Source: an uncultured Sinobacteraceae bacterium (GTDB lineage: Bacteria > Pseudomonadota > Gammaproteobacteria > Nevskiales > Nevskiaceae). Taken from it: 64,000 bases of DNA. Shown here one piece after another: positions 32,298-41,482 of this stretch (position 1 is its first letter; every line of letters begins with the position of its first letter). A program made the position numbers and the translations under genes. The stretch is from positions 124,001 through 188,000 of the forward strand of contig CAIJRD010000013.1 of assembly GCA_903822975.1 (NCBI GenBank), read 5' to 3'. Under the pieces are notes generated by a model, which did not search any database, was not told the DNA's origin, and saw only the letters and a list, made by a program, of their open reading frames with translations.

Positions 32298-33524
32298 ATG
32301 AAGAACAACCGCAAAAGCCGCGCGCCGAGCACCACCGAGCGCTCAGCGCTGCTGGTCGAGCGCCGCAATCTGAAGATGGCGCGCTCGGCGCAGGCCTACG
32401 TGCGCGGCAACACGATGAAGTTCTACGAATGGCTCGAAGACGGCGAGCATGGCCTGCCGCAAGGTCCGCCGGTGTGGATCTGCGGCGACTGCCACGTCGG
32501 CAACCTCGGCCCGGTCGCCAATACCAAGGGTCATATCGAGATTCAGATTCGCGATCTCGATCAGAGCGTAATCGGCAACCCCGCGCACGATCTGATTCGG
32601 CTCGCGCTGTCGCTGGCAACCGCCGCGCGCGGTTCCGACCTGCCCGGTGTCAGCACTGCGAAGATGATGGAAAGCCTGATCGAAGGCTATGTGGAATCAC
32701 TCGTCGGGTTCGATGAAATCGAGGCGACCGACACGCCGGAGCCGATGCAGCGGTTGATGAAAGATGCGCTGAAGCGGCAGTGGAAACATCTTGCACGCGA
32801 GCGCATCGACAATCCAAAGCCAACGATTCCGTTCGGCAAGCGGTTCTGGAAATTGTCGCGCGAGGAAGACCGTGCGATTCGCAAGTTGTTCGCGACCGAG
32901 TCGGTGCACCAGCTGCTGACGGCGGTGCGTCATCGCGATGACGATTCGCCGGTCGAACTGCTCGATGCTGCCTACTGGGTCAAGGGCTGCAGTTCGCTCG
33001 GACGTCTGCGCTACGCAGTGCTCGCACGCGTTGGTAAAGACGATGTGCCGGAGAACTATTGCCTGATCGACATCAAGGAGGCGATCGCCGCCGCCGCCCC
33101 GCGCTATCCGCGTGTGCGCATGCCGCGCGGCAATGCCGAACGCGTGGTCGCCGGCGCACGCCAGCTCGCGCCGCACCTGGGCGAGCGCATGTTGGCCACG
33201 CAGCTGCTGGGCCGCTCGGTGTTCCTGCGCGAGTTGTTCCCGCAAGACCTGAAGCTGGAACTCGATCGCGTCGATCATGCCGATGCGCAGCAAGTTGCGC
33301 GCTTTCTCGCATCGGTCGTGGGGCGTGCACATGCGCGCCAGCTCAGCGCCGACGATCGTCAGGCCTGGCAGCGCGAATTGATGGGCCGGCGATCTCGCAA
33401 ACTCGACGCACCGTCGTGGCTGTGGAGCAGCGTCGTCGAGCTGGTTGCCAGTCACGAGGCCGGTTATCTCGAGCATTGCCGGCGCTATGCGCTCAGCGAT
33501 GCTGCGGCTGAGAAATGCGACTAG
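32298..33524 (+). CDS. DUF2252 family protein
   Basis: 408-aa DUF2252 protein (COG4320). Characteristic segments are RGNTMKFYEWL, WICGDCHVGNLG, RDLDQSVIGNPAHDLIRLALSLA and the C-terminal FLASVVGRAHARQ. DUF2252 resembles the kinase/phosphotransferase fold (GDCHxxN and D-x-D-Q elements parallel HxDxxxxN and DFD), so phosphotransfer activity is a fair inference, substrate unknown. ATG 32298 is chosen over GTG 32217 because it follows GGGGA and removes a low-complexity extension. Confidence 0.85.
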   Translation: MKNNRKSRAPSTTERSALLVERRNLKMARSAQAYVRGNTMKFYEWLEDGEHGLPQGPPVWICGDCHVGNLGPVANTKGHIEIQIRDLDQSVIGNPAHDLIRLALSLATAARGSDLPGVSTAKMMESLIEGYVESLVGFDEIEATDTPEPMQRLMKDALKRQWKHLARERIDNPKPTIPFGKRFWKLSREEDRAIRKLFATESVHQLLTAVRHRDDDSPVELLDAAYWVKGCSSLGRLRYAVLARVGKDDVPENYCLIDIKEAIAAAAPRYPRVRMPRGNAERVVAGARQLAPHLGERMLATQLLGRSVFLRELFPQDLKLELDRVDHADAQQVARFLASVVGRAHARQLSADDRQAWQRELMGRRSRKLDAPSWLWSSVVELVASHEAGYLEHCRRYALSDAAAEKCD

Positions 33525-33559
33525 CCAATCCGGATAGACGCGCGCCCGCGCAGGCCCGC

Positions 33560-34282
33560 TCAGACGGTCAGATGTCGGCGCACCAGATCGTCGCTGAGTT
33601 CGCCGATCTTGCCGGACGCTACAGCGCGGCCCTTGTCGACGATGCGGAATTCGCTGGCAACGCGTCGTGCGAAGGGCAGCTTCTGTTCGACCAGCAGCAC
33701 GGTCAGACCGGTTTCACGATTCAGCCGGATGATGGTGTCGCCGATCTCGCGAACGATGTTGGGCTGAATGCCCTCGGTGGGTTCGTCCAGAATCAGAAGC
33801 TTCGGTTCCAGTAGCAAGGCACGACCAATCGCCAGCTGCTGTTGCTGACCGCCGGAAAGATCGCCGCCACGGCGACGCAGCATCTGCTTCAGCACCGGGA
33901 ACATCGTGTAGACACGTTCGAGCGCATCGGCCGGTCGTGGTCGCGGCACATAGAGACCCAGCCGCAGGTTTTCTTCGACCGTCAGCTGCGGAAAGATTTC
34001 GCGACCCTGTGGCACGTAGCCGATACCGAGGCGTGCTCGGCGGTCGGCTGCAATCTTGCGCAGATCGGCGCCGTCAAACAGGATCTCGCCGGACTGGGTC
34101 GGCAACAAGCCCATCACGCTCTTCAGCAGGGTGGTCTTGCCCATGCCGTTGCGGCCCATCAGGCAGGTGCAGGAGCCGGTGGGCACCGACATCGACACGT
34201 CCCACAAAGTGTGGCTGCTGCCATAGAACTGGTTGAGGCTGCGGATCTGCAGCAGTTCCGCGCCGGCCGTCGCCGCCGTCAT
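33560..34282 (-). CDS. urtE: Urea ABC transporter ATP-binding subunit UrtE
   Basis: 240-aa ABC ATPase of the LivF type. Walker A GRNGMGKTT, signature LSGGQQQQL, Walker B LLILDEPTEG. ATG 34282 lies 4 bp after the urtD stop (an alternative GTG at 34294 would overlap). Last gene of urtABCDE; ends 35 bp from the convergent DUF2252 gene with no clear terminator between. Confidence 0.94.
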   Translation of the reverse strand: MTAATAGAELLQIRSLNQFYGSSHTLWDVSMSVPTGSCTCLMGRNGMGKTTLLKSVMGLLPTQSGEILFDGADLRKIAADRRARLGIGYVPQGREIFPQLTVEENLRLGLYVPRPRPADALERVYTMFPVLKQMLRRRGGDLSGGQQQQLAIGRALLLEPKLLILDEPTEGIQPNIVREIGDTIIRLNRETGLTVLLVEQKLPFARRVASEFRIVDKGRAVASGKIGELSDDLVRRHLTV

Positions 34283-34286
34283 TGAA

Positions 34287-35144
34287 TTATTCACCGAGAT
34301 AGACCTCGACCACCTGCGGATTGCGCTGCACATCCTCGATCGAGCCTTCGGCGAGTACGCTGCCCTGGTGCAGCACGGTGACCTTCTTCGCGATCGAGCG
34401 GACGAAGTCCATATCGTGTTCAACCACCACCACCGAGCGTTCGCCGGCGAGGCTCAGCAACAGCTCGGCGGTGCGCTCGGTTTCTTGCGGCGTCATTCCG
34501 GCCACCGGTTCGTCGACCAGCAGCAGCTTCGGCTCCTGCATCAGCAGCATGCCGATCTCGAGCCACTGTTTCTGGCCGTGCGAAAGATTGCCGGCAAGCT
34601 GGCTACGGTGATCCTTCAGCCCAACCGTCTCCAGCACTTTCTCGATGCGTTCGCGCTGTGGCGCGCCGAGCCGGGCGAACAGGATGGTCCAGACGCGCTT
34701 GTCGCCGACCATCGCCAGTTCGAGATTTTCGAACACCGTGTGGTTCTGGAATACGGTGGGTCGCTGGAACTTGCGGCCGATGCCGGCCTGCACGATTTCC
34801 GGCTCGCTCATCGCCAACAGATCGAGCGTCTGGCCGAACCAGGCCGAACCGTGATCCGGTCGGGTCTTGCCGGTGATGACATCCATCATCGTGGTCTTGC
34901 CGGCACCGTTCGGGCCGATGATGCAGCGCAGTTCGCCCGCATCGATGTACAGCGTCAGTGCGTTGAGTGCCTTGAAGCCGTCGAAGCTGACGGTGATGTC
35001 TTCCAGATACAGCACGGTGCGATGGCTGGCATCGAGTTCGGGCGGTTGCGCATCCGAGCCGCGTCGCTTCAGCAGGCGCGCGTAGGGCTTGCCGAAATAA
35101 TCGGCACCGCGCTTGACCGGACCCTCGGGAGTCGAAGTGTTCAT
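34287..35144 (-). CDS. urtD: Urea ABC transporter ATP-binding subunit UrtD
   Basis: 285-aa LivG-type ABC ATPase. Walker A GPNGAGKTT, signature NLSHGQKQWLEIGML (the H variant is usual for UrtD), Walker B LLLVDEPVAG. Its ATG overlaps the urtC stop by four bases. About 35 N-terminal residues precede the ABC core, as in other UrtD proteins. Confidence 0.95.
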   Translation of the reverse strand: MNTSTPEGPVKRGADYFGKPYARLLKRRGSDAQPPELDASHRTVLYLEDITVSFDGFKALNALTLYIDAGELRCIIGPNGAGKTTMMDVITGKTRPDHGSAWFGQTLDLLAMSEPEIVQAGIGRKFQRPTVFQNHTVFENLELAMVGDKRVWTILFARLGAPQRERIEKVLETVGLKDHRSQLAGNLSHGQKQWLEIGMLLMQEPKLLLVDEPVAGMTPQETERTAELLLSLAGERSVVVVEHDMDFVRSIAKKVTVLHQGSVLAEGSIEDVQRNPQVVEVYLGE

Positions 35145-36244
35145 CGACGCTTCTCCAAAACCTGCTTGACCAGACCGACGATGCCCTGCGGCAGGAACAG
35201 CGTGACGACGACGAACAGCGCGCCGAGCGCATACAGCCAGACTTCGGGCAGTGCCGCGGTCAGATAGGTCTTCGCGAAGTTGACGACGAAGGCGCCGAGG
35301 ACCGGACCGTACAGCGTGTTGCGTCCGCCCACCGCGACCCAGATGACCACTTCGATCGAATTGATCGGGCCGAACTCGCCGGGGTTGATGATGCCGACCT
35401 GCGGCACGTACAAGGCACCGGCGATGCCGGACAGCACGGCCGAAAACGTGAACAGCCACATCTTGTAGTTTTCGACGCGATAGCCGATGAAGCGTGTGCG
35501 GCTCTCGGCGTCGCGGATCGCCTGCACCACGCGGCCGGCGCGCGACACCACGATCGCACGGCAGGCGGTGTAGCCAAGCCCAAGGGCGATGCCGGAAGCG
35601 ACGAACAGGCCGATGCGCGTCGAGGCCAGATGAATGTCGAAGCCGAAGATTTCCTTGAAGTCGGTCAGGCCGTTGTTGCCGCCGAAACCCATTTCGTTGC
35701 GGAAGAAGGCCAGCATCAGCGCGTAGGTCAGCGCCTGCGTGATGATCGACAGATACACGCCGGTGACGCGCGAGCGGAACGCCAGCCAGCCGAAGCAGAA
35801 CGCGAGCACGCCCGGTGCAAGCAGCACCATGATCATCGCGAACCAGGCATGGTTGAAGCCGTGCCAATACCAGGGCAGTGCTTTCCAGTTGAGGAACACC
35901 ATGAAGTCCGGCAGCAGCGGATCGCCGTAAACACCGCGCGTTCCGATCTGCCGCATCAGATACATGCCCATCGCATAGCCGCCGAGTGCGAAGAACGCGG
36001 TGTGACCGAGACTCAGGATGCCGCAATAGCCCCAGATCAAATCGACCGCCACCGCCATCAGCGCATAAGTCAGGTACTTGCCGATCAGCGTGACGGTATA
36101 GGTCGACAGGTGCAGTGCCGACGTCTCGGCAAGGCCCAGATTCGATAGTGGCACCAGCACCAGCAGCAGCAGCAGCAACGCATAGAACACGCGGCTGCCG
36201 AAATCGCCGAACAGCAGGTGCATCAAGGGCGAGGTGGCGCGCAT
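35141..36244 (-). CDS. urtC: Urea ABC transporter permease UrtC
   Basis: 367-aa LivM-type permease with about ten membrane segments; YCGILSLGHTAFFALGGYAMGMYLM is a family hallmark. ATG 36244 overlaps the urtB stop (ATGA), and its stop overlaps urtD, so B-C-D are translationally coupled. Confidence 0.95.
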   Translation of the reverse strand: MRATSPLMHLLFGDFGSRVFYALLLLLLVLVPLSNLGLAETSALHLSTYTVTLIGKYLTYALMAVAVDLIWGYCGILSLGHTAFFALGGYAMGMYLMRQIGTRGVYGDPLLPDFMVFLNWKALPWYWHGFNHAWFAMIMVLLAPGVLAFCFGWLAFRSRVTGVYLSIITQALTYALMLAFFRNEMGFGGNNGLTDFKEIFGFDIHLASTRIGLFVASGIALGLGYTACRAIVVSRAGRVVQAIRDAESRTRFIGYRVENYKMWLFTFSAVLSGIAGALYVPQVGIINPGEFGPINSIEVVIWVAVGGRNTLYGPVLGAFVVNFAKTYLTAALPEVWLYALGALFVVVTLFLPQGIVGLVKQVLEKRR

Positions 36245-37968
36245 CAGTGGCCCTCCGCCGCGCGGCCTTTCTGCGGAAACAGGCCCTTCGGTTTGCGCTG
36301 AATGAACAGGATCAGGAACACCAGCACCAGAATCTTCGCGATCACCGCACCGGCATACGGCTCCAGCAACTTGTTGACGATGCCGAGGCTCATGCCGCTG
36401 ATCAGCGTGCCCCAAAGATTGCCGACGCCGCCGAACACCACCACCATGAACGAATCGATGATGTAGCTCTGGCCCAGGTTGGGGCCGACGTTGGTCAGCT
36501 GCGACAGCGCCACGCCGGCGATGCCGGCGATGCCGGAGCCGAGTCCGAAGGTCAGTGCATCGATGCGCTCGGTGCGCACGCCCATCGCCTTCGCCATCGT
36601 GCGGTTCTGTGCGACCGCGCGAACTTTCAGCCCCAACGAAGTACGGTTCATCACCAGCAGCAAGGCGGCGAACACGAGCAACGTGAAGATCACGATGTAG
36701 AGGCGGTTATAGGTCAGCGAGAACAGATCGTTGACCTGCCACAGTCCGCTCATCCATTCCGGCGTTGTCACCGAGCGGTTCAGCGGCGAGAAGATGCTGC
36801 GCACCAGTTGCTGCAGGATCAGTGACAAGCCGAACGTCGCCAATAGTGTCTCCAGCGGACGGCCATAGAGGAAGCGCACGATGCTGCGTTCGATCGCCAC
36901 ACCGGCGACACCGGCGACGACAAAGGCCGCCGGAATCGCAACCACGATCGACAGCCCGATGTGGTTCGGCATCAGCTGCTGCACGACGTACGCTGTGTAG
37001 GCACCGAGCATCATCATTTCGCCGTGCGCCATGTTGATGACGCCCATCACGCCGAAAGTAATCGCCAGGCCGATCGACGACAGCACCAGCACCGAACCCA
37101 GGCTCAGGCCGAAGAACAAGGTATCGAGCACACTGTAAAAGCCGCGCCAGAGATTGATGTGATGGACCGCGGCAATCACCGCGGCGCGCACGTTCGCATC
37201 GGATTCAGCACCCTTGCCGTCGGCATCGCCGAGCAGCGGCAGGAGTGCGTTGTAAACGTCGGTAGCGGCTTCGCCATCGAGTGTCTTCACCGCGGCGAGG
37301 CGCGTGGCCGCGTCGCTCGCCGACAGATCGCCCAGCGCCAGCGCCACTGCAATCTCGTGTTTGACCTTCGCGTCCTGCTCGATTGCAAGCCGCGCGCGTA
37401 AGGCGCCGATGGTGGACTCGTCGAGATCGCGGCGCATTTCCTTGACGGCGGCGATACGCACCTTGGCATCGGCATCTGCGAGTTGTGCTTGCGCGATTAC
37501 AACCTTCAGCGTCTTGCGCAGCGCGTTGTTCAGGCGGATGCGTTCGAAGTCGTCGGCCTTGCCGTCGCCGGCCGACTCGCCGGTGACCGGGTTGGTCAGC
37601 TTCAGCGCGTCGCCTTGCTCGGCCACGATGAACACCGCGCTGTCGCTGCTGCGGCTCTCCAGATGACCGTCGAGCAACGCCTGCAGAATCAGGCGCGCAT
37701 GGGCGTCCTGCAGTTTGCTGAGCTGGTCGATCAGTGCGGACTTGGTGTCGAAGTCGGCATCCGCAAATGCGGCGACAATGCCGGGCAAGTCGGTGGGTAC
37801 GGCGACGGCGGCGGGTGCGTCATCCGTGCTGGCGGTGGCTGCATCGTCGGCGTGCGCGGACGAGGCGCCGAACACAAACAGCGGCAGCGCGGTGAACAGC
37901 AGTGCGATGCCGAATGATCGAATCCATCCGCGCTCGGGTGTCGGCTGCTTGTTGAAAGGCTTGGACAT
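36244..37968 (-). CDS. urtB: Urea ABC transporter permease UrtB
   Basis: 574-aa protein. After a signal-like segment (FGIALLFTALPLFVFGASSAHA) comes a ~230-residue extracytoplasmic helical region with HEAT-like pairs (KVRIAAVKEMRRDLDESTIGALRARL; VKHEIAVALALGDL), then a LivH-type permease with VMGVINMAHGEMMMLGAYTAYV. The long N-terminal domain is typical of UrtB and separates it from LivH. A longer frame starts at 38061 but ATG 37968 gives a proper signal peptide. Confidence 0.93.
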   Translation of the reverse strand: MSKPFNKQPTPERGWIRSFGIALLFTALPLFVFGASSAHADDAATASTDDAPAAVAVPTDLPGIVAAFADADFDTKSALIDQLSKLQDAHARLILQALLDGHLESRSSDSAVFIVAEQGDALKLTNPVTGESAGDGKADDFERIRLNNALRKTLKVVIAQAQLADADAKVRIAAVKEMRRDLDESTIGALRARLAIEQDAKVKHEIAVALALGDLSASDAATRLAAVKTLDGEAATDVYNALLPLLGDADGKGAESDANVRAAVIAAVHHINLWRGFYSVLDTLFFGLSLGSVLVLSSIGLAITFGVMGVINMAHGEMMMLGAYTAYVVQQLMPNHIGLSIVVAIPAAFVVAGVAGVAIERSIVRFLYGRPLETLLATFGLSLILQQLVRSIFSPLNRSVTTPEWMSGLWQVNDLFSLTYNRLYIVIFTLLVFAALLLVMNRTSLGLKVRAVAQNRTMAKAMGVRTERIDALTFGLGSGIAGIAGVALSQLTNVGPNLGQSYIIDSFMVVVFGGVGNLWGTLISGMSLGIVNKLLEPYAGAVIAKILVLVFLILFIQRKPKGLFPQKGRAAEGH

Positions 37969-38126
37969 GGCAGGAATGAACTCGTGAATAGGGTGGCGAA
38001 GCGTGTTGAGGAGTAATGAAAGGACAGGTTCTATGGAATTCACCAAGTGAAACCTCAGCAACCTACTTTAGAAAACGACTGCGACTTTCTACGAACTTCT
38101 GCGACCTTCTCTATCGCAAGAAGAGA

Positions 38127-38159
38127 GCCGGCTGGCGTGTGGGCACACGCGCAGCCGGC
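38127..38159 (-). promoter_or_regulatory. Intercistronic hairpin between urtA and urtB
   Basis: Strong stem of 14 pairs with one bulged base: GCCGGCTGGCGTGT (38127-38140) / ACACGC-G-CAGCCGGC (38145-38159), GGGC loop. No good T-run follows in either direction. In the 253-bp urtA-urtB gap it probably lowers permease expression relative to the binding protein or protects the urtA mRNA 3' end. Confidence 0.65.
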
Positions 38160-38221
38160 CCAAGTACGGCTTTTAGGGAATCGTTAAGAACTGCAAAATC
38201 ATGCGTCGTTGGTGCTGAAGA

Positions 38222-39529
38222 TCAGTTGGTGGCCGCGCCAACGCACTTCTTCGTTTTGGTGTTGAAGTTGCCGCAATCCTTCGTCACCCAATCGGCTTCC
38301 AGATCCTTGCTGCCCGGCAGATAGTCGGACCAGGAATCACCCGGCACCGCATCCTTGGTGTGCCAGACCACGTCGAACTGACCGTCGTCGCGGATTTCGC
38401 CGATGTACACCGGCTTGGTGATGTAGTGGTTCGGCAATACCTTGGCCATGCTGCCGGTGAGGTTCGGCGTTTCCAGACCCGGCAAGGTCGCGATGACCTT
38501 GGTCGTATCGGTGGTGCCGGCTTTCTCGACCGCCTTCACCCACAGGTTGAAGCCGATGTAGGTTGCTTCCATCGGATCATTGGTGGTGCGCTTGTCGTTT
38601 TTGATGAACGCGTGCCAGGTCTTGATGAACTCGGTGTTGGCCGGCGACTTCACGCTCTCGAAGTAATTCCAGGCAGCCAAATGGCCGAGCAGCGGCTTGG
38701 TGTCGATGCCAGAGAGTTCTTCCTCACCCACCGAGAACGCCACCACCGGAATGTCTTCGGCGGAAATCTTCTCGTTGCCGAGTTCCTTGTAAAACGGCAC
38801 GTTGGCATCGCCGTTGATCGTCGACACGACGGCGGTCTTCTTGCCGGCCGAGCCGAAGGCCTTGATCTTCGACACTTCGCTCTGCCAATCGGAGAAACCG
38901 AACGGCGTGTAGTTGATCATGATGTCTTCGGCCTTGACGCCCTTGGCCTTCAGATACGCTTCGAGAATCTTGTTGGTCGTGCGCGGATAAACGTAGTCGG
39001 TGCCTTCCAGCACCCAGCGCTTTACCTTCAGATCCTTCATCAGGTAATCCACCGCCGGAATCGCCTGCGTGTTGGGCGCGGCACCGGTATAGAACACGTT
39101 CTTCGACGATTCCTCGCCTTCGAACTGCACCGGATAGAACAGCAGGCCGTTGTCTTTCTCGAACACCGGCAGCACCGACTTGCGCGATACCGAGGTCCAG
39201 CAACCGAAGGTCACCGCGACCTTGTCTTTCTCGAGCAGCTCGGCAGCTTTCTCGGCGAACAGCGGCCAGTTCGATGCCGGATCGACCACCACGGCTTCGA
39301 GCTTCTTGCCGAGCACGCCGCCCTTCTTGTTCTGCTCGTCGATCATCATCAGGACGGTGTCCTTCAGCGTGGTCTCGGAGATCGCCATCGTGCCGGACAG
39401 CGAATGCAGCACGCCGACCTTGATGGTGTCGTCGGCGGCCTGCGCATTGGCTGCGAACAGGCCGAACGCAGCAGCGCCGGCCAGCAAGGTACGCGTCAAG
39501 CGAAACGGTTTCTGATTTAAGGCTTTCAT
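38222..39529 (-). CDS. urtA: Urea ABC transporter substrate-binding protein UrtA
   Basis: 435-aa periplasmic binding protein. Signal peptide to about NAQA (residue ~31), then the UrtA core VGVLHSLSGTMAISE, TFGCWTSVSRKSVLPVFEK and LFYPVQFEGEESSKNVFYTGAAPNTQ. It captures urea, and possibly related small amides, for UrtBCDE. It starts 33 bp after the porin gene, so the two are co-expressed. Confidence 0.96.
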   Translation of the reverse strand: MKALNQKPFRLTRTLLAGAAAFGLFAANAQAADDTIKVGVLHSLSGTMAISETTLKDTVLMMIDEQNKKGGVLGKKLEAVVVDPASNWPLFAEKAAELLEKDKVAVTFGCWTSVSRKSVLPVFEKDNGLLFYPVQFEGEESSKNVFYTGAAPNTQAIPAVDYLMKDLKVKRWVLEGTDYVYPRTTNKILEAYLKAKGVKAEDIMINYTPFGFSDWQSEVSKIKAFGSAGKKTAVVSTINGDANVPFYKELGNEKISAEDIPVVAFSVGEEELSGIDTKPLLGHLAAWNYFESVKSPANTEFIKTWHAFIKNDKRTTNDPMEATYIGFNLWVKAVEKAGTTDTTKVIATLPGLETPNLTGSMAKVLPNHYITKPVYIGEIRDDGQFDVVWHTKDAVPGDSWSDYLPGSKDLEADWVTKDCGNFNTKTKKCVGAATN

Positions 39530-39562
39530 GCGAATGTCCTCGTTGAAAATGTGGTTGCGGCT

Positions 39563-40651
39563 TTAGATCTGCACCTGCAGACCGATGCCGACGTAGCTGG
39601 TATCGGGTGCGGCGGACTTCTTGAAGTTCTGGTCGATGAAGAACAGATAGCCGCGGGCGTTGAACTCTTTGACGATGTAGCCAAGATCGAACTCGGTGGT
39701 ATCGAGCTTCGGATTCGGTCCCGGAATATCGGTGTTGGCCACCGCGTACTTGCCGAGCAGCTGAACCTTGCCCGGACCCACCGGCTGCGGCAGCACGTAG
39801 CTGAGCAGACCGTAAGCGCCGTCGCTCTTGGTGCCCGGACCGCTGCCGGTGATGCCCTTGTAACGCGCGTATTCGCTTTCCAGCGTGAACACGCCGACAT
39901 CCGGGAAGTTCTTCTCGACCAACAGGTCGAACGAATACGAGGTGTCGCCATCGGCGGTCTGTGCGGCGGCACCGACGGCGAGCAGGTTCTTGCCGCCGTA
40001 GTAGGTGCTGTTGAGCCAGTAGCCGGATTCCTTGTCCCAGAAGTCGTACTGCACGCGTGCTGCGGCAATCACGCTGCTGGCCTTGTCGCTCGGTGCGGTC
40101 GTGCCGGGTACGTCGAACAGACCGAACGAGGCCTTGAAGTTGCCGAAGTCACCCCAGTAGGCGGCACCGTTGTCGCGACCGATGGCGACGTTGGCATAGC
40201 CATCCTGCACGCCGTCTTTGTAGACGCCCCAGTGATTGGCGTAGAACGGGCCGTACAGATTCGCGCGGTCCGAAGGCGGCAGGAAGCGGCCGGCCCAGAT
40301 GTTGAACTCCGGCGAGTATTCGAAGCGGGCGATGGCGTCCATCACCAGCACCTTGTCGTCGCCGCTCGGTCCGCTGCCGCTGTACTCGGTGTTGAAAGTG
40401 AACTTGATCTTGTCGGTTGCCGCACCGCTCAAGTACAAACGCACGTTGTCGACGTTGAAGTCGTTGGCATTGTTCGCCGTGTTGTCGCTGTGCGTATTGG
40501 TGAAATCAGCGCGCATGCCGGCGCCGATCGAGAAGTCCTGCATTGAAAACGCGTGTGCGTTCAACGGACCCGCCAACATCACGGCAGCTGCGCAGCAGCC
40601 GAGTGCCCGTGCCGCCGTGCTGCTGTTCTGCAACCCCATGTGCTTGCTCAT
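39563..40651 (-). CDS. Outer-membrane porin linked to urea uptake
   Basis: 362-aa predicted beta-barrel: signal peptide to about AHAF (residue ~35), alternating beta strands, and a C-terminal YVGIGLQVQI segment, as expected of a porin (though ending in I rather than F). Sits directly before urtA. Resembles porins that accompany short-chain amide/urea transport genes. A dedicated outer-membrane channel for urea or its derivatives is inferred from context alone. A 7-bp hairpin (40683-40700) precedes it. Confidence 0.75.
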   Translation of the reverse strand: MSKHMGLQNSSTAARALGCCAAAVMLAGPLNAHAFSMQDFSIGAGMRADFTNTHSDNTANNANDFNVDNVRLYLSGAATDKIKFTFNTEYSGSGPSGDDKVLVMDAIARFEYSPEFNIWAGRFLPPSDRANLYGPFYANHWGVYKDGVQDGYANVAIGRDNGAAYWGDFGNFKASFGLFDVPGTTAPSDKASSVIAAARVQYDFWDKESGYWLNSTYYGGKNLLAVGAAAQTADGDTSYSFDLLVEKNFPDVGVFTLESEYARYKGITGSGPGTKSDGAYGLLSYVLPQPVGPGKVQLLGKYAVANTDIPGPNPKLDTTEFDLGYIVKEFNARGYLFFIDQNFKKSAAPDTSYVGIGLQVQI

Positions 40652-40740
40652 CGTTAGCTCCCAGATTGGTGTTAAGACTTTTCGGGTTTGCCCAAACCCG
40701 TTCGTTGTTCCCGCAGCGCCGTCTTTTTTTTAGTGGCCAT

Positions 40741-41469
40741 CTAGGCTCTTTCCTGCCCACTCTTGTGGCGGGCCGTGTGCAACATGTGCAAGGTGATCTT
40801 GCGCACCTCCGATTTGCTCTCTTCGATATGCGTTTTCAGCAGTAGCTGCGCCTGATCGCCGCGACGCTGCAGCACTGCCCGCAAAATTTTTCCGTGTTCG
40901 AGATAAGTTGCTTCGATGCGTGGCGGCTTGGTGAAATCGAGCCGGCGGATGATCCGCATGCGTTCGGTCAAGGCGTGATGCATGCGCGCCATCTCGGCGT
41001 TGCCGGTGGCTTCCACCAGCATTTCGTGGAATCGCTCGTCGAGTGCCGAGACGGTGCTCGCGTCGCTCAGGCGGTCCGCAGCCGGCACCAGCCAGATCTG
41101 TTTCAAGGCGTCGAGCTCGTCGCCGCCGATGGATTGTTCGCACAGGCGCTTGACCGCCGCGGTTTCCAGCACCACGCGTACGTCGTACAGATCTTCGAAA
41201 TAATTGAAATCGAACGGGCGCACCTGCCAGCCGCTGCGGAACAGCACATCGACGAAGGCTTCGCGCTGCAGCCGGAACAGCGCTTCGCGCACCGGCGTGC
41301 GGCTCACCGCCATGCGTTCGGCGATTTCGGTTTCGCTGAAGCGATCGCCCGGCAGCAGCCGGAACTCGAAGATGTCCTGCTTGAGTTGTGCGTAGATGCG
41401 TTCGGCGAGGTTCTCGCCGGACTCGGCGCTGCGGCGCGACACCGGCTCATCGACAGGACGTTTGGCCAT
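40741..41469 (-). CDS. GntR family (FadR/FCD) transcriptional regulator
   Basis: 242-aa regulator: N-terminal winged HTH (LPGDRFSETEIAERMAVSRTPVREALFRLQRE) and a C-terminal all-helical FCD ligand-binding domain with metal-site-type residues (DVRVVLETAAVKRL...DERFHEMLVEATGN). It lies just 13 bp after the urea carboxylase stop, with GAGG 11 bp before ATG 41469 (a GTG at 41481 is possible). Paralogue of the second GntR (50182-50886); DxRFxET and SRTPxR are identical. Probably controls the urea/allophanate genes, with operators as described at the promoters. Confidence 0.93.
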   Translation of the reverse strand: MAKRPVDEPVSRRSAESGENLAERIYAQLKQDIFEFRLLPGDRFSETEIAERMAVSRTPVREALFRLQREAFVDVLFRSGWQVRPFDFNYFEDLYDVRVVLETAAVKRLCEQSIGGDELDALKQIWLVPAADRLSDASTVSALDERFHEMLVEATGNAEMARMHHALTERMRIIRRLDFTKPPRIEATYLEHGKILRAVLQRRGDQAQLLLKTHIEESKSEVRKITLHMLHTARHKSGQERA

Positions 41470-41482
41470 TGCGGCGTGCACC

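Noticed and set aside
40683..40700. Hairpin before the porin gene as a terminator
   Set aside because: The 7-bp stem is not followed by a T-run on the minus strand; at most an RNA leader structure.
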